64,000 bases of DNA from UBA5239 sp040394635 (GCA_040394635.1 JBEBRW010000025.1:7781-71780), one strand, 5' to 3'. Shown: positions 1-9,327, counted from the first letter of the stretch. The notes: generated by a model not told the origin, from the letters alone. Translations and numbers: made by a program.

Positions 1-1
1 G

Positions 2-1186
2 CTTCACGGCAGGAACGGGGATGACCTGATCCTGAAGTTGGAGCCGCTGCCGGTTTTGATCTATCCTTATGAATGGTGTTTCGGCCAACTGCGGGATGCG
101 GCGCTGCTGACACTGGATATCAACCTCGAGGCGCTGGAGCACGGGATGATCCTGAAGGACGCTACCGCGTTCAACGTCTCATGGCGGAACGGGCGTCCGG
201 TATTTATTGATCACGGGTCGTTTACCGTTTACCGGGAAAATGAGCCGTGGCTGGCCTACCGGCAGTTCGTCATGAATTTCCTGGGGCCATTGCTGCTGAT
301 GAAATACCGGGATGTCCAATTTCTGCAATATCTGCGCAACGATCTCTCCGGGGTGCCGGTTTGTTATGTGTCGCGGCTGCTGCCGAGGCGGACCTTTTTG
401 AAACTTAATCCATTGATCCATATTCATCTGCATGCGTATTTCGACCGGGCCCATTCGGACAGCCATGGCGAGTCGAAGGCGGCTTCGGCGCAACTGCCGC
501 GCCGCAAACTGGTCAATATTCTCCGGACCCTGCGCGAGTATATCGCCGGGCTGTCGCTGCCGTACCGCAGCAGCGAATGGGGGGATTACTACAACGATAC
601 CAATTACAGTGCCGAGGCGTTTGAGTTCAAGCACCGGATCGTGGATGATTTCTGTGCCCGGATCAAGCCGGGGCGGGTTGTGGACCTGGGGGCGAATAAC
701 GGCGAATTCTCCCGGATTGCGGCGCGTCACGCCCGGGATGTGATTGCGGTCGACATCGATCCGGTGGCCATCGACCAGCTTTATGGTTCTTTCAAAAAGC
801 AGGAAGTGAATATTTACCCGATGCTGCAGGACCTGAACAATCCTTCGCCCGGGGTCGGTATCCTCAATGCGGAGCGCGATTCATTTTTCGAACGGATTAA
901 TGGTGAAATCGTGCTGGGGCTGGCACTGATTCATCATTTGCGGATCGGCAGCAACTGGACGCTGGAGCATATCGTGAACCTGTTTTCCGGCATTGCCCCG
1001 AACGCCGTGGTTGAGTTTGTGCCGAAGAGCGACAGTCAGGTGCAGCGGCTGCTGAAATCCCGCAAAGATATTTGCGACGACTGGACCCTCGAGGCCGTAG
1101 AAAAAGCGTTCCTGCAGCGCTATCGGAATTGTAGAATTGAACCGATTTCCGGATCGGAACGCAGTATTTTGATTTTGACAAGGTAA
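2..1186 (+). CDS. Kinase-like / class I SAM-dependent methyltransferase (5' truncated)
   Basis: The reading frame is open from base 2 with no credible start (the first possible codon is a TTG at 38), so the gene begins left of the window. The C-terminal half is a Rossmann methyltransferase: VVDLGANNGEFSR is the SAM-binding motif I and VIAVDID the acidic motif II. The N-terminal part has a loop LKDATAFNV followed by FIDHGSF, which resembles the catalytic and metal-binding loops of aminoglycoside-phosphotransferase-like kinases. Proteins of this layout are annotated as SAM-dependent methyltransferases, some compared to NoeA. The next gene follows after 3 nt and encodes a membrane sulfatase-fold protein, so a role in modifying a surface glycan or lipid is plausible. 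The substrate is unknown. Confidence 0.75.
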   Translation, partial: LHGRNGDDLILKLEPLPVLIYPYEWCFGQLRDAALLTLDINLEALEHGMILKDATAFNVSWRNGRPVFIDHGSFTVYRENEPWLAYRQFVMNFLGPLLLMKYRDVQFLQYLRNDLSGVPVCYVSRLLPRRTFLKLNPLIHIHLHAYFDRAHSDSHGESKAASAQLPRRKLVNILRTLREYIAGLSLPYRSSEWGDYYNDTNYSAEAFEFKHRIVDDFCARIKPGRVVDLGANNGEFSRIAARHARDVIAVDIDPVAIDQLYGSFKKQEVNIYPMLQDLNNPSPGVGILNAERDSFFERINGEIVLGLALIHHLRIGSNWTLEHIVNLFSGIAPNAVVEFVPKSDSQVQRLLKSRKDICDDWTLEAVEKAFLQRYRNCRIEPISGSERSILILTR

Positions 1187-1189
1187 ATA

Positions 1190-3460
1190 ATGAAATTTGA
1201 AACCGAAACCCGGCGCAAGATCGGCACCGCCGCCCTGTGCGCCCTGGCGTTAGCTTTATCGCTGGCTGCTCCGCTGTCCAATATTTATTTCAACAATTAT
1301 TCCGAATTGACCCTGCCGGTGGGAAGGTTCTGCGGTTATACCGGGATGATCATTGTGGCCTGTTTCGTGGTTTTTCTGGGAATACAGCTTCTGTTTATAA
1401 GACGTCGCTTTTTCCCGCTGGTCAACCTTCTTCTGCTTGGGTTGTGCCTGTCGATATTTGTGCAGAGTTATATGCTGGCACAGTATTTCGCCGGGGTTGC
1501 CAGGGGGGATAACAGGCTGATATATCTGGCTTTTCTGACATTGAACGTAATCTTTCTGTTGCTGCCGCCGGCTTTTCTTTTCGCATTGCATAAACACAGT
1601 ATGAAATATCTCTGGAAAATTGCGGTGATTATCATTTGCGGGCAGGGCGGCGCTTTGATTTTCAGCCTTGCGTCTTATCAGACGGATCAGCTTGACTTCA
1701 GGGAGTATACCATCAGCGAAGAAAATAAATTCATTTTTGCCAGAGAGGACAATGTGATTGTGCTGGTGGTGGATTGCTTGAGCGAATACCGCTTCAAGGA
1801 AGCGTGGCAGGCATATCCGGACATTCATGAAATATTCAGGGATTTTGTCTGCTTTGACCGGATGACAAGCCCGATGGCATTCACAATGTATGCCGTACCG
1901 GCACTGCTCACCGGCCGCCTGTACGATGATTCCGAGGTCCATGACCAGTATCTTCTTGAAGCCTGTTATGCCGAGAATTCGCTGTTGATGAAATTCCGGA
2001 AGCACGGATACCGGGTGGAAGCTTATCCTTTTATGGTAAAAACCGTTTTCCTGAGCCCGGACTTTCTGGACAATTCGATCCAACGGACCAGCCACCGGCG
2101 TTCGATTGATATTCTGTTGGAACGGTGGATTGGCAGGCTATTGCCTTTGAGACTGGATTTTGACAGTTCCCAGGGGGAGTATCAGTTCATTACCCCCGGT
2201 CATGAGGGCGAGGAAAATGAAGATATCAGATTTTATCGGAACATGCGCCGGGAAATGGCGCTCGGTGATTTTGATAAGTGCTTCAAATACCTGCATTTGC
2301 ATGGCGTTCATCAGCCTCTGGAGTACGATGAAACCGTATCTCTGAACCCGGATACGGACTTAATGCGGCAACTGCGCGGCAGTTTGAAGATCATCCGGGA
2401 ATTTATACAGAAACTCAAGGACCTGGGAATTTACGACAGTGCGACAATTGTCATAACCGGGGATCACACCGAAGAGTATACCCCGGAAATCGTAACGTTT
2501 ATCAAACCGCCAAATCACAAACAGGAGCGGATGACTATCAATTCCGTATCTGCCGTCATTACAGATATATGTCCGACGGTTCTGGCCGAAAAGAACTTGG
2601 CGGCCCCTTCTGCGTCGCTTTTCAGCCGGCCGGAAATCGCCGGCTCCATGAAGACCCGTGTTGACTACGGCAAAATCGGGTATGATCTTGAGGATTGGCA
2701 GGAAAAGACGCTTCCCGGCTTTGATGAGAAACCGTTGTTGTTGAGTAACACCAAAGGGTATATTCGGGATAACCGGCTTTCATTTGACTTCACGCTGTTC
2801 GAAGCCGGTACTTCAGTCGGTGTGGTGTTGGAAAATACCGCAAATAACGCTTATTGGAGCTCCGGAACCGTAGTCCTTGCGAACAAAGCAGGAAGACAAA
2901 ACATATTGAGCAGTCCATTGCCCCCTTGTCCCGATGGGCATTATATCGCATATCTGGTGGTTTACAAGCAGGACAAAATCGAGAGCAGGTGGCTGCTCGG
3001 GAATTCACTCAAGATTGAAAACGGCGTCGTCGTCATGGTGAAGGAATTGTCTGCTCCGGTACGGAGCCGTCCGTTTGAAGTCGGGGAGACGGTCCGGTTC
3101 GGAGCATTGGAGGCATTGCCGCAGGTCAAACTATCCGAGGATTGCAGATTAGGTATTGATTCATTGATTGTCACGCCTGAATCGACCATAACGCTCTTTT
3201 TGCCGGGGCATAAAAACAAACTGGCGCTTTCGCTGCATGGAGAAAGTCCGTTCATGAAAAAGACGACCCTCCATTTTTATGACGGTGAAAAAGAGCTTGG
3301 CAAAATTACCTTGCCTCCCGGCAGTAAAATCGAAACCGATATCACCATCCCCGCCGGGACAAAAACGCTGAAGTTGAAATTTTCCACTACGCTGGACAAA
3401 ACGCAGTTCCCCAGGCAGGCGATTCGCCTGAAATCGCTGCAGCTGAAAGAAAAACAATGA
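1190..3460 (+). CDS. Membrane-anchored sulfatase/phosphoglycerol-transferase-like protein
   Basis: 756 aa. Four or five hydrophobic segments fill roughly residues 12-165, followed by an extracytoplasmic alkaline-phosphatase/sulfatase-fold domain. VLVVDCLSE near residue 195 is the first metal site, the following SPMAFTMYAVPAL is where the nucleophilic Thr/Ser lies in this superfamily, and ITGDHTEE is the late metal-binding Asp-His pair. This resembles LTA-synthase and phosphoethanolamine-transferase enzymes that move head groups onto surface polymers. The last ~250 residues look like beta-sandwich and are not recognised. The gene is 3 nt after the methyltransferase gene, so co-transcription is likely. 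Its TGA abuts the stop of the convergent gene with no spacer. The transferred group is unknown. Confidence 0.72.
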   Translation: MKFETETRRKIGTAALCALALALSLAAPLSNIYFNNYSELTLPVGRFCGYTGMIIVACFVVFLGIQLLFIRRRFFPLVNLLLLGLCLSIFVQSYMLAQYFAGVARGDNRLIYLAFLTLNVIFLLLPPAFLFALHKHSMKYLWKIAVIIICGQGGALIFSLASYQTDQLDFREYTISEENKFIFAREDNVIVLVVDCLSEYRFKEAWQAYPDIHEIFRDFVCFDRMTSPMAFTMYAVPALLTGRLYDDSEVHDQYLLEACYAENSLLMKFRKHGYRVEAYPFMVKTVFLSPDFLDNSIQRTSHRRSIDILLERWIGRLLPLRLDFDSSQGEYQFITPGHEGEENEDIRFYRNMRREMALGDFDKCFKYLHLHGVHQPLEYDETVSLNPDTDLMRQLRGSLKIIREFIQKLKDLGIYDSATIVITGDHTEEYTPEIVTFIKPPNHKQERMTINSVSAVITDICPTVLAEKNLAAPSASLFSRPEIAGSMKTRVDYGKIGYDLEDWQEKTLPGFDEKPLLLSNTKGYIRDNRLSFDFTLFEAGTSVGVVLENTANNAYWSSGTVVLANKAGRQNILSSPLPPCPDGHYIAYLVVYKQDKIESRWLLGNSLKIENGVVVMVKELSAPVRSRPFEVGETVRFGALEALPQVKLSEDCRLGIDSLIVTPESTITLFLPGHKNKLALSLHGESPFMKKTTLHFYDGEKELGKITLPPGSKIETDITIPAGTKTLKLKFSTTLDKTQFPRQAIRLKSLQLKEKQ

Positions 3461-5356
3461 TCATGGCTCGAGCTTAACCGGGTGTTTCAGAATTTCATTC
3501 AAAGCTTCCCGGTTGCGTTTTTTCAATTCTTCCACGGCGAGAGCTTCTGAACGGGTGAAATTGGTCGGATTTTCATTTTCTTTCCAGAGGATATGACCTT
3601 CCTGCCGGATGTAGTGTTTTTGCTCGGCTCTCAGCAGCGGGCGCAGGATTCCACCGGTAAAAAGCAGTAGCACCACCAGCGCCGGTATCAGATTGCCCAA
3701 CCCGAGATTGAACGGCAATTTTGAACCATTGGCTTTGCGGTAATGGCGGCGCAGGAGGCGCAGGTAGTAACAGATGCTCCAGAGCGGCATGAGCAACAGC
3801 AGATACACGTATTGGATGATCAGACGGATGTTATTCACTTGCAGCGAGTAATCGCGCCCGCTGATAACGTCGATACGGGTAATCAGCAGGAATATCAGCA
3901 ATGGGCAAATGATTCCCCAGAGCAGATATTTCGCGGATTCCTTTCCGCTGAGCAGGATGATGTAACAGTTCTTTCGGCGGAACACGAGCCACATGAATAG
4001 CACGAACAGAATGAGCAACGTGGCGGCTGTGCCGGCAATAGCGAGGACGGTGGCATCGACCAGATTATAGCTGACCTTCAGCTCCGGACGAAGATCTTCT
4101 CCGGTAATCGGTGCTCCGAACATAGGAGTGAAGAGAGAGGTCAGGATTCCTGCTCTTTCCACCAGCATCTTACGGTTATTCTCTGAATATTTGTCGAGCG
4201 ACGCTTTGAAGTCTAACCGGGGCTGTTTCATTATCGCCAGTTGCTGTTCCGCTTCCTGGGCCAGGTCGGGCCGGTTGAGGCTGTTGTAGATTTCCGGCAG
4301 TATTTTTCCCATATCGGAGGCATACCCGGAAATCTTCAGGACTTCCACCAGCGTGCAGGCATTTTCATTCACTTGCTTCCCTAATGTTTTGTAACCGTTC
4401 AGGAAGAGATCGGCGGAGGCGGGGTCATTGGCCCGGGCGCGCTGATTGCCGTAATACGCCATCAGATATGGCAACTTGGAGATAGGCTGCAGACTATGGA
4501 TAAACATACCGGCCGATATGCTGAATTCCTGAATGACATCAATAAGATCTTTATCCGGTTTGTAAGGGCCGAGTTTCAGTTGCAGAATTTCAGCGAAATA
4601 GGTTTTCAGGTACTTTTGGGTGAGCCCGCGTTTTACTTCGGCCATGCCGCGTTCAAAGGCTTCCGGATTCAGTATTTGGATCGTCGGAGGCTGTTTGGTA
4701 CCGTTTGATTGAACTTTTACGGCGTCGGACAGCTCAATATCGGCAAGCAAATACGAGAAACAGGCGTTATCCGGTTCAAGTTCCCGGGCCCGTTTCAGTT
4801 CCAGAGTCAGATAAGCTCTCTTTTCCGGGTCATTTTTCCAGTCTTTCCTGGCATAGAAAGACAACAGATAGTTAATGCGATATACAGGATCATCGATATG
4901 TTCCTCATATGTTTTTTTAGCTTTGTCCGGGGGGAATTCCACATCCCTGATATCCTGTCTGCCGCGTTTCGAAAAGGAGACGAAAGATGTCAGAAACGAA
5001 CTGCTGAGTGCCGGATTCAGGTTGCTCACGACAACAAGAGAGCGGACGTCAATTGTCAGCAGGAAAGCGATAAGCAGCGCCGGAATCAGCAGCACTTTGA
5101 TCGCCAGCCGTATCCGCGCCCGGCGCTTCAAACGGAAAAAGTTGGCGAATAATAGTTTCTGCCCGATTACTTCAGGATCGCCGAAAGCCTGCACAGCGTG
5201 TTTTTCCGCCTCTTCCTGTGATTCGCCTTTGCTCAAAAATTCTTCAGTACCCGCATCCAGATGGCTTTCCAGCTCCAGCGCCACTTTCCGCTGAAGTTCG
5301 GTATCATCTTTCAGTGGTTTGGTGCATTGTTTTATGATGGCCTCAAATGGGTTCAT
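3461..5356 (-). CDS. Permease-prefix-domain membrane protein
   Basis: 631 aa. The N-terminal ~75 residues (from MNPFEAIIKQ, with the motif VQAFGDPEVIGQKL) match the 'permease prefix domain 1' found on proteins encoded beside PadR regulators. A membrane helix follows near residue 90, then a long soluble helical region (roughly 130-440) and five or six membrane helices at the C-terminus. I chose the ATG at 5356, 5 nt after a GGAGG at 5362-5366; upstream codons in frame lie inside padR. The start lies 12 nt after the padR stop, so the two form an operon and the PadR protein probably controls both. The biochemical function is unknown; the soluble middle part is not a recognised permease. Confidence 0.6.
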   Translation of the reverse strand: MNPFEAIIKQCTKPLKDDTELQRKVALELESHLDAGTEEFLSKGESQEEAEKHAVQAFGDPEVIGQKLLFANFFRLKRRARIRLAIKVLLIPALLIAFLLTIDVRSLVVVSNLNPALSSSFLTSFVSFSKRGRQDIRDVEFPPDKAKKTYEEHIDDPVYRINYLLSFYARKDWKNDPEKRAYLTLELKRARELEPDNACFSYLLADIELSDAVKVQSNGTKQPPTIQILNPEAFERGMAEVKRGLTQKYLKTYFAEILQLKLGPYKPDKDLIDVIQEFSISAGMFIHSLQPISKLPYLMAYYGNQRARANDPASADLFLNGYKTLGKQVNENACTLVEVLKISGYASDMGKILPEIYNSLNRPDLAQEAEQQLAIMKQPRLDFKASLDKYSENNRKMLVERAGILTSLFTPMFGAPITGEDLRPELKVSYNLVDATVLAIAGTAATLLILFVLFMWLVFRRKNCYIILLSGKESAKYLLWGIICPLLIFLLITRIDVISGRDYSLQVNNIRLIIQYVYLLLLMPLWSICYYLRLLRRHYRKANGSKLPFNLGLGNLIPALVVLLLFTGGILRPLLRAEQKHYIRQEGHILWKENENPTNFTRSEALAVEELKKRNREALNEILKHPVKLEP

Positions 5357-5367
5357 ATGTACCTCCG

Positions 5368-5697
5368 TCAGATTGCGCCGAACAGCAGTGCATGCACACA
5401 ATGAAGATAGTCGCTTACCTCTTTGCTTTGCTTGACCGTGGCGGCGGTACCGGCTTTGGTCAGGACATAATATTTGCGCGGCTTCTTTTCATCCGTCCGC
5501 CAGTCTCCCGCAATCAACCCGCGTTCCTCGAGGGCATGGAGACAGGGATACAGCGTTCCCTCCTGCCACTGGAAAGCTCCCCCGGTTTTTTCATTCACCA
5601 GCTTGATGATCTCATAGCCATACATGCTTCTTTCGGAGAGCAGGCGCAAAATAATCGCTTCGGTAATACTGTTATTTAAGTCTTTTTTCTTAGCCAT
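5368..5697 (-). CDS. PadR family transcriptional regulator
   Basis: 109 aa, the usual size of a minimal PadR protein. It contains the winged-helix motifs ILRLLSERSMYGYEI, WQEGTLYPCLHALEERGLI and RKYYVLTKAG that define the family. PadR proteins are mostly repressors that sense small molecules or membrane stress. The gene has an AGGAGA ribosome site about 8 nt before ATG and a near-perfect promoter (5722-5750). It leads a two-gene operon with the permease-prefix protein, a standard pairing. Confidence 0.9.
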   Translation of the reverse strand: MAKKKDLNNSITEAIILRLLSERSMYGYEIIKLVNEKTGGAFQWQEGTLYPCLHALEERGLIAGDWRTDEKKPRKYYVLTKAGTAATVKQSKEVSDYLHCVHALLFGAI

Positions 5698-5721
5698 ACT
5701 GAAATCTCCTTGCTTTTTATT

Positions 5722-5750
5722 ATTATACCTTTTAAATCAATGTATGTCAA
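5722..5750 (-). promoter_or_regulatory. Sigma-70-type promoter of padR
   Basis: On the minus strand TTGACA (5745-5750) is followed by a 17-nt spacer and TATAAT (5722-5727). Both hexamers match consensus exactly. It lies about 25-55 nt upstream of the padR start codon. Confidence 0.75.
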
Positions 5751-5772
5751 TATTCAAAGTATAAAAAAGAGC

Positions 5773-5812
5773 AAAAAAAATAATCAGGGCGGATAAAAAT
5801 CCATCCCTGATT
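5773..5812 (-). terminator. Intrinsic terminator downstream of leuCD
   Basis: The arms AATCAGGG (5782-5789) and CCCTGATT (5805-5812) form an 8-bp perfect stem, extended inside by GGAT/ATCC. On the minus strand the stem is followed by eight consecutive T (5773-5780). It lies about 120 nt after the leuD stop codon. The 120 nt between hold no gene I can support. Confidence 0.75.
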
Positions 5813-5932
5813 ACATTCCTGCCATCCTGCTCAATGTTGAAAAATCAGTTTCGCAACTTTCCAGCCTTGCTCCCGGCCGGGCAGCCAGCACCCGGCGGCA
5901 GGTTATTGCTTTCTTCTCTCTTAACTCTTAAC

Positions 5933-6457
5933 TCAATACTTCTGGTCCGCGTAGTCCACCCAGCCGCCGGCCTTGACCAGTTCCAGGTCGAATTTATTGA
6001 TTTCGAACGCGTACGTCTTGGTCTTGCCGCTGCCGGTGAGGGTCAGCGTGAGCTTGTCGAGATCGGTGACGCAATCGGTTTCCTTGCCGCCGAATTCAGC
6101 GAAGATTTCCGCAATCTGCGCCGCGGGCAGCGCAATTGCCAGCATTCCGCAGTTGAACATGTTCTGACGGAAAATGCGTGCAAAACCTTCCGCGATCACC
6201 ATGTTGATGCCGTTCACTTCCAGCACCCACGGGGCGTGCTCGCGCGACGAACCGCAGCCGAAATTGGCGTGGGTCACTACCACACTCTTGCCGGCGATGT
6301 CGCTTTTCGGATTGAAGCCGGGCAGCGTCAGGTCCTCGAGGCAATAGGGTTTCAGCGCTTCCTTGGAGGCCTCGGTCAGGTACTTGGCCGGAATGATCTC
6401 GTCGGTATTGATGTCGGAACGATCCAGAAACAGGATTTTGCCGTTAAAGTTTTTCAT
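5933..6457 (-). CDS. leuD: 3-isopropylmalate dehydratase small subunit
   Basis: 174 aa, the size of the short archaeal-type LeuD rather than the ~200 aa proteobacterial type. It has the swivelling-domain signature FGCGSSREHAPW and the substrate loop DEIIPAKYLTE near residue 22. Together with LeuC it isomerises 2-isopropylmalate to 3-isopropylmalate in leucine synthesis. leuC lies 18 nt upstream on the same strand. The YLTE loop differs from the YLRT/YLVY loops reported for homoaconitase and isopropylmalate isomerase of methanogens, so a related hydroxyacid (homoaconitate, dimethylmalate) cannot be excluded. Confidence 0.88.
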   Translation of the reverse strand: MKNFNGKILFLDRSDINTDEIIPAKYLTEASKEALKPYCLEDLTLPGFNPKSDIAGKSVVVTHANFGCGSSREHAPWVLEVNGINMVIAEGFARIFRQNMFNCGMLAIALPAAQIAEIFAEFGGKETDCVTDLDKLTLTLTGSGKTKTYAFEINKFDLELVKAGGWVDYADQKY

Positions 6458-6475
6458 ATTCGCGAAACTCCCACG

Positions 6476-7762
6476 TTATGCTTTGTACAGCGGTGAATTG
6501 GTGATGACGCCGGCAATGGCGGTGGCGGCGGCGGTGGCCGGGCTCATCAGGTGGACCATGCCGCCTTTGCCCATGCGGCCGTTGAAGTTACGGTTGGTGG
6601 TCGAGGCGCAGACTTCGCCGTTGGCCAGAACCCCGTTGCTCATGCCCAGACAGGCGCCGCAGGTCGGATTGGTCACGCAGAAACCGGCGTCCATGAAGAT
6701 TTTGATAATGCCTTCTTCCAGCGCTTCCGAGAAGATTTTCGGCGTGGCCGGGGAGACGATCGCGCGCAGCTTCGGGCTGATTTTCTTGCCCTTCAGGATT
6801 TCCGCGGCGATCCGCAGGTCCTCGAGGCGGCCGTTGGTACAGGAGCCGATGTAGACCTGGTCGACCGGGGTGCCGGTCATTTCGGCCACGGTTTTCACCT
6901 GGTCCGGCTTGTAGCCGAAGGTGACCATCGGTTCCAGCTTGCCCGCATCGAATTCAATCACTTTCAGGTAGTCGGCATCGGCGTCCGGCAGCCATTTGGC
7001 GTATTCCTGCATGGCCGCTTCTTTGGAGGCGAAATCGTCCTTGATGAAGGGCCACAGGTATTCGACTGTGACCATGTCCGGGTAGCAGATGCCGCAGGTG
7101 CCGCCGGCTTCGATCGCCATGTTGCACAGCGTCATGCGCGAATCCATGGTCATGGCGGCCACGACCGGGCCGGTGAACTCGATCACCTTGTCGGTGGCGC
7201 CGTTCACGGTCAGCATTTTGATCACGGCCAGGATCACGTCCTTGGCGTAAACGCCCGGCTTCAGCGCGCCGGTGATGTTGATTTTGATGGTTTCCGGGTC
7301 GCGCATGGTACATACGCCCTTCAGGATGCCGACTTCCAGGTCGGTGGTTCCGATGCCCGCGGCGAACGCGCCGAACGCGCCGTGGGTACACGTATGCGAG
7401 TCACCCATGATGACCGTGAAGCCCGGGCGGACAAAGCCTTTTTCCGGGAAAATCGCATGGCATACGCCGTTCTCGCCGATGTCGAAGAAATCCTTGATGT
7501 TGTTGCGGTGCGCCCAGTCGCGCAGCGTCTTGCCCTGTTCGGCGGTTTTGGAGTCCTTGGCAGGGGTCACGTGGTCGATCACGACCTTGATCTTGGTATT
7601 GTCGAAAACGCGGTCCTTGCCGCGGGCCACAAGGTCGTTAATCGCGATCGGCGTGGTGATTTCGTGGCAGAACACGCGGTCCAGGGTCAGGATGGACACG
7701 CCCTCCACCGGTGAATCGATCCGGTGTGCGTCGAATATCTTTTGTGCAGTTGTTTTTCCCAT
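6476..7762 (-). CDS. leuC: 3-isopropylmalate dehydratase large subunit
   Basis: 428 aa aconitase-superfamily subunit of the shorter LeuC/HacA type. The three [4Fe-4S] cysteines are visible in YIGSCTNGRLEDL and in TNPTCGACLGM. GDSHTCTHGAFGAFAAGIGTTD is the substrate and cluster region typical of the family. It works with the LeuD subunit encoded 18 nt downstream. A promoter lies at 7796-7823, and the divergent XRE-cupin regulator gene starts 114 nt away, which makes that protein a candidate regulator. No leuA or leuB is in the window, so the leucine assignment rests on family resemblance. Confidence 0.88.
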   Translation of the reverse strand: MGKTTAQKIFDAHRIDSPVEGVSILTLDRVFCHEITTPIAINDLVARGKDRVFDNTKIKVVIDHVTPAKDSKTAEQGKTLRDWAHRNNIKDFFDIGENGVCHAIFPEKGFVRPGFTVIMGDSHTCTHGAFGAFAAGIGTTDLEVGILKGVCTMRDPETIKINITGALKPGVYAKDVILAVIKMLTVNGATDKVIEFTGPVVAAMTMDSRMTLCNMAIEAGGTCGICYPDMVTVEYLWPFIKDDFASKEAAMQEYAKWLPDADADYLKVIEFDAGKLEPMVTFGYKPDQVKTVAEMTGTPVDQVYIGSCTNGRLEDLRIAAEILKGKKISPKLRAIVSPATPKIFSEALEEGIIKIFMDAGFCVTNPTCGACLGMSNGVLANGEVCASTTNRNFNGRMGKGGMVHLMSPATAAATAIAGVITNSPLYKA

Positions 7763-7795
7763 AATCCAAATTCCTGTTTTAATGGTTACGCCTAT

Positions 7796-7823
7796 AATAT
7801 AATGCCGAAACGGAAAAATTCAA
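7796..7823 (-). promoter_or_regulatory. Probable leuCD promoter
   Basis: On the minus strand TTGAAT (7818-7823), a 16-nt spacer and TATATT (7796-7801) form a sigma-70-like promoter 34 nt before the leuC ATG. It lies in the 114-nt divergent region shared with the XRE-cupin regulator gene. Confidence 0.5.
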
Positions 7824-7876
7824 TATTTTTATCAAAGTTAATTATATTTAACGAAAACCGGTGTTATATTATAATC

Positions 7877-8437
7877 ATGAATGATACGAAAATAGGACGC
7901 AAAATCGCTGAATACCGGCAGGAACACAACCTGTCGATCAAGGAATTTTCGGAAAAATCCGGGATCAGCACCGCCTTGATCAGCCAACTGGAACGCGGGA
8001 TCGGCAACCCCAGTTTAAGTATATTGAAGGCGATCGCGGCGGCGCTGGGCGTGGCGCTGCCGTCGCTGTTTGTCGAGGACATCGACAACGCCTCGCTGGT
8101 CCGCCGCAAAAACGAACAGGAAAAGATCCAGAACCCCAACGAAAAAAACGCCATTTACTTCGCCCTGACCCCCGGCCCGCTCAAGTCCAACGTCGAGCTC
8201 CTGATGATGACGCTCAAGCCGCACAGCGAGAGCAATACCGCCGGTTTCTCGCAGCACTTCGAGGAGGAAATCGCCTATATCGTGGAGGGCGAGGCGATCA
8301 TGGCATTTGAGAACGAACAGTTCACGCTGACGCCGGAGGACACGATCCGTATCCTGCCCTCGCGCAAGCACAAGCTCATCAACGCCACCGACGATCCGAT
8401 CCGCGTCCTCTTCATCAAAAGCAAGGTCAGCTACTGA
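7877..8437 (+). CDS. XRE-family regulator with C-terminal cupin sensor
   Basis: 186 aa. Residues ~5-60 are a Cro/CI helix-turn-helix (EYRQEHNLSIKEFSEKSG then STALISQLERG). Residues ~105-185 are a cupin_2 barrel with the first metal motif degenerate (HSESNTAG, FEEEIAYIVEGEA). Such proteins regulate small catabolic or transport operons in response to a ligand in the cupin. The ATG at 7877 is chosen because the helix-turn-helix starts right after it. No ribosome site precedes it, and TATAAT-like hexamers end within 1-6 nt of the ATG, so the mRNA may be leaderless. It diverges from leuCD and is followed by a GNAT gene 104 nt on. Confidence 0.85.
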   Translation: MNDTKIGRKIAEYRQEHNLSIKEFSEKSGISTALISQLERGIGNPSLSILKAIAAALGVALPSLFVEDIDNASLVRRKNEQEKIQNPNEKNAIYFALTPGPLKSNVELLMMTLKPHSESNTAGFSQHFEEEIAYIVEGEAIMAFENEQFTLTPEDTIRILPSRKHKLINATDDPIRVLFIKSKVSY

Positions 8438-8541
8438 TCCATTGGGCCATTAAAAAGAATTTTTTTCTGTCGGTTCGTGGAAATATTCTATTATCTGATT
8501 ATATTATTCTCCAAACCGAGGAATATTTAAGGGGAAACGTT

Positions 8542-9327
8542 ATGTCTGAAATCATCTATAGCAGCGCAGTGACCGGCCGTGACCGGGAAATTCTGCAACT
8601 GCTGGGAAACTGCTTCCCTGAATACTGGCAGAAACACGCGGAAAAAGGCGTTTTCCCGCACGAGGAAGTGGCGTTTGTGGCGGATAGCTGCGGCAGGCCG
8701 GTGGGCCATGTCGGGGCGATGCCGTTTGAGGTATTTCTGGCGGATGGGCGGACGGTCAAGCTGGCTGGTATCGCCTCGGTCGCCACCGACCCCGAATTCC
8801 GTGGCAAAGGCATCGCTGCAACGCTGTGCCGCATGGCGCTGGAGTGGGGCCGGGCCAACGGCGTCATCGCCATGCCGCTGTACACGTCGCTCTTTGTGGT
8901 TTACGAGAAATCCGGCTGGAAAGTCTGCGGCAACGCCGCGCCGATCGTCCGTGTCAGCTCCGCTCCTACCCCCAGGCGGGCGACGGATTTGACCGCTTCG
9001 GAAAAGGCCAGGATCATCAATTCCTATGAAAACAGCCCTGCGTTCCCCGGCAAGGTCAAGCGTGTCGCCCGCAGCAGTTTCTTCTCCTGGGAGCGGATGT
9101 TCCGCAATCCGGATTATTTATTTTATCTGGATGATTCCGGCTATGGGCTGGAGGTCGACGGCGTACTGGCGGAGCTGTGCGGTGCCAAGCTCGCGACCGA
9201 GGCGGCGGACGCCGATCCTTATCACGGCGAAAAACCGATGTGGGCCTGGACCTCGGAACCCGACAACGAAATCGCCGCGCTCATCCACGACGGTAAATTC
9301 TCTTTTCCGCTGGCCGACAAGTTCTGA
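8542..9327 (+). CDS. GNAT family N-acetyltransferase
   Basis: 261 aa. The acetyl-CoA pyrophosphate-binding motif A is VATDPEFRGKGIAATLCR, preceded by the beta-strand VGHVGAMPFEVFL, as in GNAT enzymes with an added C-terminal domain. A ribosome site AAGGGG lies upstream. It transfers an acetyl group from acetyl-CoA to an amine of unknown identity. Neither neighbour indicates the acceptor. Confidence 0.85.
   Translation: MSEIIYSSAVTGRDREILQLLGNCFPEYWQKHAEKGVFPHEEVAFVADSCGRPVGHVGAMPFEVFLADGRTVKLAGIASVATDPEFRGKGIAATLCRMALEWGRANGVIAMPLYTSLFVVYEKSGWKVCGNAAPIVRVSSAPTPRRATDLTASEKARIINSYENSPAFPGKVKRVARSSFFSWERMFRNPDYLFYLDDSGYGLEVDGVLAELCGAKLATEAADADPYHGEKPMWAWTSEPDNEIAALIHDGKFSFPLADKF

Noticed and set aside
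6551..7714. Long plus-strand ORF (387 aa) across leuC
   Set aside because: It is antisense to a clear leuC, has low-complexity His/Arg/Gly-rich composition and no motif; a shadow caused by high GC.
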